Shown here: piece after piece, positions 40,690 to 49,127 of the stretch | Layout: every line of letters starts with the position of its first letter | How positions within the stretch are numbered: position 1 is the first letter of the stretch | NCBI GenBank assembly: GCA_964547995.1 | Contig: CAZJRB010000015.1 | Coordinates: 1 to 64,000 of the forward strand | DNA from: CAZJRB01 sp964547995 | Lineage (GTDB): Bacteria > Planctomycetota > Planctomycetia > Pirellulales > Thermoguttaceae | Direction: 5' to 3' | Length of the DNA stretch: 64,000 nt | Translations under genes and position numbers: made by a program | Notes under the pieces: generated by a model | What the model was told of the DNA's origin: nothing | Seen by the model: the letters and a program-made list of their open reading frames with translations, nothing else | Database searches by the model: none

Positions 40690-41627
40690 CGCGGTTTGCG
40701 CTTGGAAAGGCCCTTTGCGGGGGTCGATTTCTTCGACGAAGCGGGTTTTTCGGCCGGCTCTTTCTTCGAGCCGGTCTTCTTGGCAGTTGCCGGCCCTGCT
40801 TCTTGCGCGGGGACCGGCTTTTCCTGTTTGGAAGCGGCCTTCTTGGCCCTTGTCTTCTTCTTTCTTGCGGCCGCGGTTTCCTTGTCGGTCTCGGTAACGG
40901 CTTTCGGGGCTTCGGTTTCGGCGGTTTTCGTCTTTTTTCTTGGAGTTCGCCGTTTCGAGAACCGATCCTTGCAGTTCGGGTCGATGCTCAGAAGGATTTT
41001 GCGGACGGCGGCCGAGTAGGGATTGGCGGTGAAATCGGCGCCGAGCTGGTGGAGCATGGAGCCGAATTCGATGCCCTTGGCCTTGGTAACGGCCCGTTCC
41101 AGGCCGGGTACCACCCCTGCCTCAACGTCCTTGTCGGTGATCAGATCGCAGATTTGCAGCACCTTCAGGGTGCCGGAGTCGACGGGGATGGAGTGACCAC
41201 CCAGGGCCGCCTGGACGACGTATGCGATGCAGAACCCCGTGGTTCCATCGAGTTTTTCCAGCCACTTTGTCGTGGGACCGAGGTTCTTCTTGCGATATTC
41301 TTCCAGGTCAAACTCGTAGGTTGCCTCGAATACGGCTTGCAGTACGCGTTTCAAGCGGTTGGCCGCGGTGCGGGGGTCCGGGAGCGCCGCCATTACTTCC
41401 GAAAGCTCTGCGATCGAAGTTACCCGGATTTCATTGAAGTCGAAAAACGTGTGCTTCAATGCCGCGTAGGCTTCCTCCGCCGGCTCATAGTGGCAGTTTT
41501 CCAAGCAGCAGGCGACAAGGAGGTGCTCCAGCACCGGGCGTTCGGGGTCGGGCCTTACTGCCTTGTAGTGCTTTTTCAGAATCTTGGAAACTTTCGCGAA
41601 CTGTGCGGTGCGACTGACGGGTGCCAT
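40686..41627 (-). CDS. Endonuclease III-like HhH protein with histone-like basic tail
   Basis: 313-residue protein. Residues 1-210 resemble the HhH-GPD/endonuclease III fold (PVLEHLLVACCLEN, AANRLKRVLQAVFEATYEF, and LDGTTGFCIAYVVQAALGGHSIPVDSGTLKVL in place of the usual GVGRKTANVVL ... HVDTHVxRV). The catalytic Lys of the HhH hairpin is not obvious, and no C-terminal 4Fe-4S cysteine set is seen, so glycosylase activity is doubtful. The last 95 residues are Lys/Ala/Pro-rich (KKKTRAKKAASKQEKPVPAQ, KKTGSKKEPAEKPASSKKS), like histone H1 tails. It lies between rbfA and the TPR gene, a position that suggests nothing about repair. Confidence 0.7.
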   Translation of the reverse strand: MAPVSRTAQFAKVSKILKKHYKAVRPDPERPVLEHLLVACCLENCHYEPAEEAYAALKHTFFDFNEIRVTSIAELSEVMAALPDPRTAANRLKRVLQAVFEATYEFDLEEYRKKNLGPTTKWLEKLDGTTGFCIAYVVQAALGGHSIPVDSGTLKVLQICDLITDKDVEAGVVPGLERAVTKAKGIEFGSMLHQLGADFTANPYSAAVRKILLSIDPNCKDRFSKRRTPRKKTKTAETEAPKAVTETDKETAAARKKKTRAKKAASKQEKPVPAQEAGPATAKKTGSKKEPAEKPASSKKSTPAKGLSKRKPR

Positions 41628-41661
41628 AGAGACTGCTCTTTCTGCGTCGGAGTTGAAGAAC

Positions 41662-42075
41662 TTACTGGGGCGGCGGCGTTTCGGTCTCGGCGGTTTTCGC
41701 GGTTTCCGTTTCCGGGTTGTCGGGTTCTTCCTTGTCCGGCAAGACCTCCCGGAGGATCTCGGAAATCTTGATGGATCGTTTCACGCCCTGGTCCAGCTCG
41801 AACTTCAACCGAGGCGTGTAACGGAGATCGATCCGCTCGGCGATCTTCGACTGCAAGAAGCCGGCGGCGTGTTGCAGGCCGCGAAGGCTCAAGTTCTGCT
41901 TGGCTTCGTCCCCCATCACCGAGACGTGTACTTTCGCCTGGCGCAGGTCTCCCGATACCTCGACGTAGGTGACCGTGACGTCGCGGACTCGCGGATCCTG
42001 GAGTTCGGCCAGAATTGCCATGCTAACGACTTCGCGAATGGCCTCGGCGGTTCTTTGGGCACGTCGGGACGGCAT
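41662..42075 (-). CDS. rbfA: Ribosome-binding factor A
   Basis: 137-residue KH-fold factor that matures the 5' end of 16S rRNA in the 30S subunit. RRAQRTAEAIREVVSMAILAELQDPRVRDVTVTYVEVSGDLRQAKVHVSVMG is a textbook start, and LRYTPRLKFELDQGVKRSIKISEIL a textbook end. An acidic Thr/Glu/Pro tail (EEPDNPETETAKTAETE) follows. It is 36 bp downstream of infB, the standard order nusA-infB-rbfA. Confidence 0.95.
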   Translation of the reverse strand: MPSRRAQRTAEAIREVVSMAILAELQDPRVRDVTVTYVEVSGDLRQAKVHVSVMGDEAKQNLSLRGLQHAAGFLQSKIAERIDLRYTPRLKFELDQGVKRSIKISEILREVLPDKEEPDNPETETAKTAETETPPPQ

Positions 42076-42111
42076 GGCTCCATCATGGGCTCGGGGTTCT
42101 TGGCGGCGGTT

Positions 42112-44889
42112 CTAGGTGGCGGGATTGCCTTCGAAGGTTCGGCGAATCTCCTCGATCCGGTAGACCTCGAGAACGTCTCCCTCCTTGAGATCGTTGAATC
42201 CCTTCAGTTTCATCCCACATTCAAACCCGCTGCGGACTTCACGGACGTCGTCCTTTTCGCGCCGGAGCGAATCGACCGGGTAGTCGCCGATAATGCGGCT
42301 TTCGCGGATCACGCGGGCGCGGGCGTCGCGCTCGACCGTACCGGAAAGCACCTGGCACCCGGCGATGGTTCCCACGCGGCTGATATGAAAGGTCTGTTTG
42401 ATCAGAGCGCGGCCCAATTCTTTCTCTTGTCGTTCGGGTTCGAGCATTCCTTCCAGGGCGGCCTTGAGATCGTCCGCCACCTGGTAGATGATATCGTACC
42501 GGCGTATCTGGACGCCGCGTTGATCGGCCAGTTGTCGAGCCCCTTCGTCGGGTACGACGTTGAACCCGATGATCACGGCGTCGGAGGCGTCGGCCAGGTG
42601 GACGTCGGCCTCGGTGATTCCGCCGACGGTTGCCTGAAGAATCCTGATTTCGACCTCGGGATGTTCCAGCTTGGAGAGTTCTTTGCGGATTGCCTCGATC
42701 GATCCTCGCACGTCGGCTCGAAGGATTATTCTGAGCGTTTGTACCTCTTGCTGGTCGAGGTGTTCGATGAGGTTCTCCAGCGTGACGTGTTTTTCGCGGC
42801 GGCCGCTGAGTTCCCGCTGCCGCGATTCGACCGCCCGCTGTTCGGCGAGGGTCCGTGCCTGTGAAATGCTGTCGAGCACGAAGAACGGATCGCTGGCGTT
42901 GGGAGGTGCGTTCAATCCGGTCACGTTTACGGGGGTTGAGGGCGAAACGCTATCGTGCTTCTTGTGGGGATCGAGTGTATCGTACATGGCCTTGACTCGC
43001 CCGTATGCCGCCCCACAGACGATCACGTCGCCGACGCGCATCGTGCCCTTCTGTACCAGAAGCTTGGCGACTACGCCTCGTCCTTCGTGGAGTTCGGCTT
43101 CGAGGCAGGTGCCGATGCCGCCGCGTTCCGGGTTTGCCGTGTACTCGTGTAGTTCGGCGACGGTGAGCAGGGTTTCGAGCAATTCGTCGATGCCTTCGCC
43201 GGTGACGGCGCTGGTCTTGATCACGTCGGTATCGCCGCCCCATTCGGTGGGGAGCAGCTCGTTGGCGGCCAGTTGCTCATACGCCTTTTGCTCGCTGGCG
43301 CCGGGCAGATCGATCTTGTTCAAGGCCACGACGATGGGTACTTCGGCCGCCCTCGCGTGGCTGATGGCCTCTTCGGTCTGGGGCATTACACCGTCGTCGG
43401 CGGCGACGACCAGAACGGCGATATCCGTGACATTTGCCCCGCGCGCCCGCATCTCGGTGAAGGCCTCGTGGCCGGGGGTATCGACGAACGCCACGGCACG
43501 GTCGTCCTTTTCGACCCGATAGGCGCGGATGTGTTGGGTGATACCGCCTTTCTCTTCGGAAACAACGTCCGTATTGATAATGCGGTCCAAGAGCGATGTT
43601 TTCCCGTGGTCCACGTGGCCGAGGAAGGTTACCACCGGCGGGCGGGATTGAAGGGTGGCCGGATCGTCTTCTTGTTGGAGTTCAGCCAGGAGCTTCTCTT
43701 CCAGGGCGACCTGCGCCTGCAGGTCGACCTCGACCCCCAGCTCGACGGCCAGCAGTTCGGCCGCATCGTGGTCGAGGCGGCTGTTGATGTTGATGCTGCT
43801 GAAGTCGGCTGCAATTCCGAGTTCCAGCAACTTGCCGAGAATCGTTTGTTTTGGAATACCGATCGCTTCGGATAATTCGCGAACCGTGCAAGGCGCCGTG
43901 ACCGTAACCTTTCCTTTCCGCGGCGCGGCGGTGTTGGCTCCGGTCCGCCGGATGTGTGTGCGGCGACGGTTGAGAGCCTGGTCGTCATCTTCCGATTGGC
44001 GCCGGCGCCGATTGGCGCCGGCCCGCTTGCGTTTTAATTGGCGCGCTTCGCGACCGCCGAGTACGGGGGCATCGGCGTCCTTTTCGGCAACCCCCGACCG
44101 GCTGCGGCGAGAGCGCTCTCGGGGGCGCGAGGGCTCAACGGGGATCGAGGGGTCGATAACGTCCTCTTTGCGCGCCGAGGTCTTTTGTGCAGCAGCCTTT
44201 TTCTTCTTCTCGTGTTTGCGGAGGTGTTCGGAAAGCGGTTTGGTGCCGGCCTTGCTGGCGGCGCGGAGGGCGTCGGGGGGGAGTTTGATGTCCGGCTTTT
44301 GGGGAGTCGGTTCTTTGGACTTCGGTTTCTTGGGAGGGGGCTTGGAAGCGGGCACGGGCGCCAGCTTGATTACGGGGGCCGCCTTCTCCGAAGACTTCGT
44401 CGGCTCGTGCTTTTCGTCCGGTTGCGGTTTTTGTGGCTTCTTGCGGGTTTTTTTGGCCGGCTTTTTTTCCGGCGGCGGCTCCTTTGCCCGTTCTTCCTTT
44501 CCCTTAGCCGGTTTTGTTTTCGGCTTCTCCGCGGCCGGTGTTTCCTGCTTCTTGGAGGGTTTTTTGGCGGATGGCGGTTTTGCCTTCGGCTTGTCCGGCT
44601 TGACTTCCAGCACGCGGACCTTTCCGGACGCTGCCGCCCCACCTGGGGCGACGTAATCCTCGCGGCGGATCGCCTTGGTTTCCGGCTCTTTTCCTTTCGT
44701 CGCCGAGCGGGCCCCCTTGGTCTTTTCTTCCGCCTTCTCCATGTAGGCGGTGACTTTAGCCAGCTCTTCGTCCGACAGGCTTGCCAGCGCAGACCCCTTC
44801 CCCGTGATACCTGCCTTCTTGCAGATATCCACCAGAACCTTGTTGTCAAGGTTCAGCTTCTTCGCTAAAGCGTAGATGCGGACGGGCAA
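42112..44889 (-). CDS. infB: Translation initiation factor IF-2
   Basis: GTPase that delivers fMet-tRNA to the 30S subunit. The 925-residue protein has the IF2-N helical domain (MPVRIYALAKKLNLDNKVLVDICKKAGI), a long Lys/Pro/Ala-rich linker (about 60-310), a second IF2-N domain (VTVTAPCTVRELSEAIGIPKQTILGKLLELGI) and the G domain. The P-loop GHVDHGKT is at residues 424-431, with DTPGHEAF and NKID. Domains II-IV end in KLKGFNDLKEGDVLEVYRIEEIRRT. All G motifs look intact. The gene starts 13 bp after nusA. Confidence 0.97.
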   Translation of the reverse strand: MPVRIYALAKKLNLDNKVLVDICKKAGITGKGSALASLSDEELAKVTAYMEKAEEKTKGARSATKGKEPETKAIRREDYVAPGGAAASGKVRVLEVKPDKPKAKPPSAKKPSKKQETPAAEKPKTKPAKGKEERAKEPPPEKKPAKKTRKKPQKPQPDEKHEPTKSSEKAAPVIKLAPVPASKPPPKKPKSKEPTPQKPDIKLPPDALRAASKAGTKPLSEHLRKHEKKKKAAAQKTSARKEDVIDPSIPVEPSRPRERSRRSRSGVAEKDADAPVLGGREARQLKRKRAGANRRRRQSEDDDQALNRRRTHIRRTGANTAAPRKGKVTVTAPCTVRELSEAIGIPKQTILGKLLELGIAADFSSININSRLDHDAAELLAVELGVEVDLQAQVALEEKLLAELQQEDDPATLQSRPPVVTFLGHVDHGKTSLLDRIINTDVVSEEKGGITQHIRAYRVEKDDRAVAFVDTPGHEAFTEMRARGANVTDIAVLVVAADDGVMPQTEEAISHARAAEVPIVVALNKIDLPGASEQKAYEQLAANELLPTEWGGDTDVIKTSAVTGEGIDELLETLLTVAELHEYTANPERGGIGTCLEAELHEGRGVVAKLLVQKGTMRVGDVIVCGAAYGRVKAMYDTLDPHKKHDSVSPSTPVNVTGLNAPPNASDPFFVLDSISQARTLAEQRAVESRQRELSGRREKHVTLENLIEHLDQQEVQTLRIILRADVRGSIEAIRKELSKLEHPEVEIRILQATVGGITEADVHLADASDAVIIGFNVVPDEGARQLADQRGVQIRRYDIIYQVADDLKAALEGMLEPERQEKELGRALIKQTFHISRVGTIAGCQVLSGTVERDARARVIRESRIIGDYPVDSLRREKDDVREVRSGFECGMKLKGFNDLKEGDVLEVYRIEEIRRTFEGNPAT

Positions 44890-44902
44890 GTGGTCGCTCC
44901 CT

Positions 44903-46396
44903 TCAAGTCTGTCTTTCCTCCGATGGGACCCGATCGCCTTCTTCGGGAGGCGAGGTTTCCGGCTCTGCTACGTCCTCTTCGGCGGTTTGGGGATCCACGG
45001 CCGGTTCTTCTTCGAGGCTTTCGTCGGTGGTTTCCGTATCGTTTACGTCGGCAACCGTCTGATCGGCGATCTGTTCGTCGCTTTCCTCAGCGGCCTCGCT
45101 GTCTTCCTGAGCGGTTTCGCTTTCCTCCGGTTGGGTGTCCTTCTCGGTTTCGGGGGGGTCCCCGGCGGCGGCTTTCGTCTCGGCTTCGGCCGCTTCCAGC
45201 CGTTCCATCTCGCGTCGCTTGCGTCGTTCTTCGGCGGCTGCCTTTTCTGCTTCGTCGTACTTGACTTCGGCTTGCCGGACGATGAGATCAACCTGCTCGC
45301 CGGTCAGTCCGCCGCCCATCTCCGAGAGGGCCTCCGGCTCGATAACCGAAAGATCGCCGTAAGAAAGGAAGCCTTCGCCGACGAGTTTCTCGGCGAGTTC
45401 CTCTTCGACGCCTTCCAGCGAGGTGTAACCGACGATGGCCTGTTCGATCTGTTCGTCCAGTTCGTCGCGAGTCATGATCTCAATATCCCAGCCGGACAGT
45501 TTGCTTGCCAGCCGGACGTTTTGACCCCTGCGTCCGATGGCCAGCGAGAGCTGATCTTCGCGGACCAGAACGATGGCGCGTCCCAGCATCTGGCAGAGGA
45601 TGACCTCCTCGACCTCGGCCGGTTGCAGGGCGTTGGGAATCAGGACCTGCAAGTCGTCGCTGTAGCGGACGATATCGATTCGCTCGCCGGCCAGCTCGTC
45701 GACGATGTTCTTGATCCGGTTTCCCCGGACGCCGACGCAGGCGCCCACGCAGTCGATTCGCTGGTCGCTGCTGCTGACGGCCACCTTCGTGCGATAGCCG
45801 GGCTCGCGGGCGATCGACCTGATCTCGATCACGCCCTCGCTGATTTCGGGGATTTCCTGCTCGAAGAGCCGCTGTACGAGGTGTTTCGTTGTGCGGCTGA
45901 GGATTACTTTCACCCGGCTTCCTTGTTTCTTGACTTCGTAGACCGTTGCCCGGACTCGTTCGTTGGCGTGGTGGGTTTCGCCGGGGATTTGATCGCCGCG
46001 CGGGAGGATGGCCTCGACGTTGCCGAGGCTGACGGTGGCGGCCCCGCCTTCGTAACGCTGGATGACGCCCGTCACCAACTGGTTGCGGAGTTGTTCGTAT
46101 TCGATAAACAGAGCGTCCCGTTCCGCCTCGCGGATTTTCTGGATCATTACCTGCTTGGCCGTTTGGGCACCGATCCGCTCGGCCATTTCCTCGGGCGAAA
46201 GGGGCTCGCCGTTGTGGCTTCCCGAAATCGATCCGTCGCTGCGGTCGATGTGGACGACGATCTCCTCCTCTTCGCCGTAGTGCTTCTTGGCGGCGGAGAC
46301 CAGCGCCGCTTCGATTCCGTCGAAGACGATTTCCTTTTCGATTTTCTTGTCGCGGTGAATCGTGTCAACGATCCGCAGCAATTCGTTCGGGTCCAT
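44903..46396 (-). CDS. nusA: Transcription termination/antitermination factor NusA
   Basis: 497-residue RNA polymerase-associated factor. Domains: N-terminal polymerase-binding region (MDPNELLRIVDTIHRDKKIEKEIVFDGIEAALVSAAKKHYG), S1 (VTGVIQRYEGGAATVSLGNVEAILP), then KH1 and KH2 (IRSIAREPGYRTKVAVSS, DCVGACVGVRGNRIKNIVDELAGERIDIV, AIGRRGQNVRLASKLSGWDIEI). A helical AR-like region and a 110-residue Glu/Ala-rich acidic tail follow. rimP, which normally precedes nusA, is not adjacent. A strong promoter about 215 bp upstream starts the nusA-infB-rbfA operon. Confidence 0.96.
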   Translation of the reverse strand: MDPNELLRIVDTIHRDKKIEKEIVFDGIEAALVSAAKKHYGEEEEIVVHIDRSDGSISGSHNGEPLSPEEMAERIGAQTAKQVMIQKIREAERDALFIEYEQLRNQLVTGVIQRYEGGAATVSLGNVEAILPRGDQIPGETHHANERVRATVYEVKKQGSRVKVILSRTTKHLVQRLFEQEIPEISEGVIEIRSIAREPGYRTKVAVSSSDQRIDCVGACVGVRGNRIKNIVDELAGERIDIVRYSDDLQVLIPNALQPAEVEEVILCQMLGRAIVLVREDQLSLAIGRRGQNVRLASKLSGWDIEIMTRDELDEQIEQAIVGYTSLEGVEEELAEKLVGEGFLSYGDLSVIEPEALSEMGGGLTGEQVDLIVRQAEVKYDEAEKAAAEERRKRREMERLEAAEAETKAAAGDPPETEKDTQPEESETAQEDSEAAEESDEQIADQTVADVNDTETTDESLEEEPAVDPQTAEEDVAEPETSPPEEGDRVPSEERQT

Positions 46397-46615
46397 CGAT
46401 TCTTACTTTCCCCCTAAAAGGGGACATTTGTGATTCAAGGAACTACCATCTCTTTAGTAACCACAACTCCTGCCGGTGCCGGCGCATGCACCACCGGTGG
46501 TGGTCGACCGGGGCCACCAAACAATACATTCCCCACCCCTCTTGACCACCTAAAAACGGCCAAGACGCCTCAAAATGTTGTGAGAACACAACTTAGTGGG
46601 GTCTGTAAACTCATA

Positions 46616-46644
46616 AGCATACCGGTGGGGCGGGCAAGTGTCAA
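46616..46644 (-). promoter_or_regulatory. Strong sigma-70-type promoter of the nusA operon
   Basis: Minus strand TTGACA (46639-46644), a 17-bp spacer, TATGCT (46616-46621). The transcript would start near 46609, leaving a leader of about 213 nt that contains a perfect GTTGTG-TTCT-CACAAC hairpin (46577-46592) soon after the start. I see no gene in the rest of 46397-46895. Confidence 0.65.
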
Positions 46645-46895
46645 GGCGGGGGCCACGCAGGATACCCCCTGCTGGACGGGGGTCATGTCGGGCACTTGGC
46701 GGTTTGCCAAGCGGATAGATGTCTCCACCGGTGTTGACAGGGTTTTGAAATCCCCGAGTAGAGAGAACTTGCCGGAACTCGGGAGTGAAGAGTGGCGATC
46801 TCGATGAGAAGAAACCTGCCAGACGACGCCAACAGTCGAGCTGGCGTCGCAGGGTCAATTGCCGCTACCCCTTCCGATCTGCCGTTGCGTATGGG

Positions 46896-47162
46896 CTATT
46901 GCCCCTTCCGCTTCAGTTCGCTGTCGTGCGCCTCGCCGAACTTCTTGATCTCGGGGGCGAACTCCAGCAGCCGTTCCCATTGTTCGACGTAGAGCGTCAC
47001 CGGCATCCGCTGGAGGCCGTAGACGCTGATGGCGCCCTTCTGGCTGACCTTGCAGTAGAGCGAACTCCGTTTTTGCTGTTCTGCTTCCTCCAGGAGCTTA
47101 GAAGCCTCGTTGGTGTCCATTTTCCCGGCGGCGAGCTTTTTGAGGATTTCTTCTTTTTCCAT
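46896..47162 (-). CDS. Small SHOCT-like domain protein
   Basis: 88-residue protein. MEKEEILKKLAAGKMDTNEASKLLEEAEQQ resembles the SHOCT-like helical hairpin (LxxLAxGxIxxxEAxxLL). The following KVSQKGAISVYGLQRMPVTLYVEQWERLLEFAPEIKKF is conserved in many small bacterial proteins of unknown function, where the SVYGLxRxPVTLYxEQWxRLL string is the signature. It has no membrane segment. It is a stand-alone gene with its own promoter. The longer in-frame reading upstream passes through non-coding sequence and was rejected. Confidence 0.75.
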   Translation of the reverse strand: MEKEEILKKLAAGKMDTNEASKLLEEAEQQKRSSLYCKVSQKGAISVYGLQRMPVTLYVEQWERLLEFAPEIKKFGEAHDSELKRKGQ

Positions 47163-47247
47163 GGTTCCGTTCTCCGGACTTGTTAACGGCGCGCCCTCCC
47201 AATGACGTTGGGCTTCCCACGACAATGGGTACCCTACCCAAGACGCT

Positions 47248-47275
47248 AGCATACCCATCCTGGCACCTGCGTCAA
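47248..47275 (-). promoter_or_regulatory. Promoter of the SHOCT-like gene
   Basis: Minus strand TTGACG (47270-47275), 16-bp spacer, TATGCT (47248-47253), about 80 bp upstream of the start codon. Confidence 0.5.
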
Positions 47276-47421
47276 TAGGAGCCTGGGCATGGAAGCGACC
47301 GACTTCCCTGTCGCGACTGGCGGAGTAAGCGGGCCCAAGTCGGAAGATGGGGTGGCCGGGCCGTTTAGGAAAGATCACCGCCTGCTTGCAAGATACCTCC
47401 TGAGTGGCGAGAATCTCCGGC

Positions 47422-49035
47422 ATGAATACCGACCCCTTGGAGGCCACGAGCACGGAACAGCCGCCCGGCACGGTGTTGGGCATACTCCGCCGCCTGGGAC
47501 CGGGGCTGATCATTGCCGGGTCGATCGTCGGTTCGGGCGAACTGATCGCCACGACCAAAACCGGGGCCCAGGCCGGCTTCTGGCTCTTGTGGCTGATCAT
47601 CATCGGCTGCGTGATCAAGGTCTTCGTCCAGGTCGAGTTCGGCCGCTACGCGATCTCCTCGGGCAAGGCGACGATGGCGGCCCTGGACGAAGTGCCGGGG
47701 CCGCGCCTGGTCGGCAACTGGCTGGTCTGGTATTGGCTGGTCATGTTCGTCGTCAGCCTGGCACAGCTTGGCGGGATTGCCGGCGGCGTGGGGCAATCGA
47801 TGGCGACGAGCTTTCCGATTACCGGCGACTTCCGCCGGTTGCTGGATCGGCAGAACGAGTGGGACGCCCGGGCCACGGAGATCCTGGACCGGATGCCGGA
47901 GTCGGAGACGCGCCCCTTGGCCGGCCGCGACCCGCAGGTCCGCCGCGATGCTCGCCGGAGGGTCTGGCCGCAATTGGTCGGTCGGCTGGGCCCCCGGCCC
48001 GGTTTGAAGGAAAACCCGACGTGGGACGACATCTACTGGGCGTCGCTGATGACACTGGTAACGATGGTCCTTCTGGTCGTGGGCCGCTACGCGCTGGTTC
48101 AAAATGTTTCGACGGCGCTGGTGGCCGCGTTCACCGGCATCACTATTTTCTGCGTGTTCGCAGTACAGCAAACGGAATACGCGTTCCGCTGGGGGGATTT
48201 GGCTCGCGGTTTGGAGTTCCGGTTGCCGTCGTGGGACGTCGTGACACGGTCGCGCCTGGCGCTGGCCAAAGGGGAAGTGACCTCGCCGCTAGTCACGGCG
48301 CTTGCCACCTTCGGGATCATCGGTGTGGGGGCCACCGAACTGATCGCCTACCCATATTGGTGTTTGGAGAAAGGCTACGCACGGTTCACCGGTCCCCGAG
48401 ACGAGACGGCCGAATGGGGAACCCGCGCCCAGGGTTGGATGCGGGTGATGCGGTGGGACGCGCTGTTGTCCATGGTGATCTATACCTTTGCCACGGTGGC
48501 GTTTTACGTGTTGGGCGCAACGGTCCTGCACCGCGAAGGGCTCGATCCCGAAGGAACCCAAATGATCCACGCCCTGAGCCGGCCCTATGTTCACGTTTTT
48601 GGTGAGTGGGCACTGTGGCTGTTCTTGCTCGGGGCGTTTGCCGTGCTCTACTCGACGTTCTTCGTGGCCATCGCGGGCCACGCCCGGGTGTCGGCCGACG
48701 CGGCGGCCGTCTACGGCGTGGCGAAGCGGACGTCTCGGGCACAGTTCTGGTGGGTTCGGGCGTTTAGCGTGTTGTTACCGCTGATTGCCCTGCTGTTCTG
48801 TGTCTTCATCCGTCACCCGGTTAAGCTGATCCTGGCCAGCGGGGTCATGCAGGCGATCATGCTGCCGATGCTCGCGGCTGCCACGCTCTACTTCCGCTAC
48901 CGCCGCTGCGACCGGCGAATTGCGCCGGGAAAGCTTTGGGACGTGATGCTGTGGCTCTCGGCGTTTGGCCTGCTCGTGGCCGGTGGGGCGATCGCCTGGA
49001 TGAAACTCTTCCCGGTATTGACACAATGGTGGTAA
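47422..49035 (+). CDS. Nramp-family-like membrane transporter lacking the DPGN motif
   Basis: 537-residue polytopic protein with about eleven helices. The overall pattern follows Nramp divalent-metal transporters (LGPGLIIAGSIVGSGELIATTKTGAQAGFWLLWLIIIGCVIKVFVQVEFGRYAISSGK). At the TM1 metal site, however, the canonical DPGN is replaced by VGSGE, so Mn/Fe transport of the MntH type is unlikely. TM6 has FGIIGVGATELIAYPYW in place of the usual MPHN. A hydrophilic insert of about 75 residues (RRLLDRQNEWDARATEILDRM ...) sits between TM3 and TM4. Substrate unknown. The ATG at 47422 is chosen over a GTG six codons earlier. Confidence 0.8.
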   Translation: MNTDPLEATSTEQPPGTVLGILRRLGPGLIIAGSIVGSGELIATTKTGAQAGFWLLWLIIIGCVIKVFVQVEFGRYAISSGKATMAALDEVPGPRLVGNWLVWYWLVMFVVSLAQLGGIAGGVGQSMATSFPITGDFRRLLDRQNEWDARATEILDRMPESETRPLAGRDPQVRRDARRRVWPQLVGRLGPRPGLKENPTWDDIYWASLMTLVTMVLLVVGRYALVQNVSTALVAAFTGITIFCVFAVQQTEYAFRWGDLARGLEFRLPSWDVVTRSRLALAKGEVTSPLVTALATFGIIGVGATELIAYPYWCLEKGYARFTGPRDETAEWGTRAQGWMRVMRWDALLSMVIYTFATVAFYVLGATVLHREGLDPEGTQMIHALSRPYVHVFGEWALWLFLLGAFAVLYSTFFVAIAGHARVSADAAAVYGVAKRTSRAQFWWVRAFSVLLPLIALLFCVFIRHPVKLILASGVMQAIMLPMLAAATLYFRYRRCDRRIAPGKLWDVMLWLSAFGLLVAGGAIAWMKLFPVLTQWW

Positions 49036-49127
49036 ACCAAAAAGGTCTCCTTCAGCCGGCCCGGCCGGTTGTCAAACCCCGGCGGCCGGGTTAGGATGAG
49101 CAGCGCCCCGACGGAGGACCGAAACCC

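Noticed and set aside
46430..46807. 125-codon open frame between nusA and the SHOCT-like gene
   Set aside because: No recognisable motif, atypical composition, and it runs across the nusA promoter; treated as non-coding.
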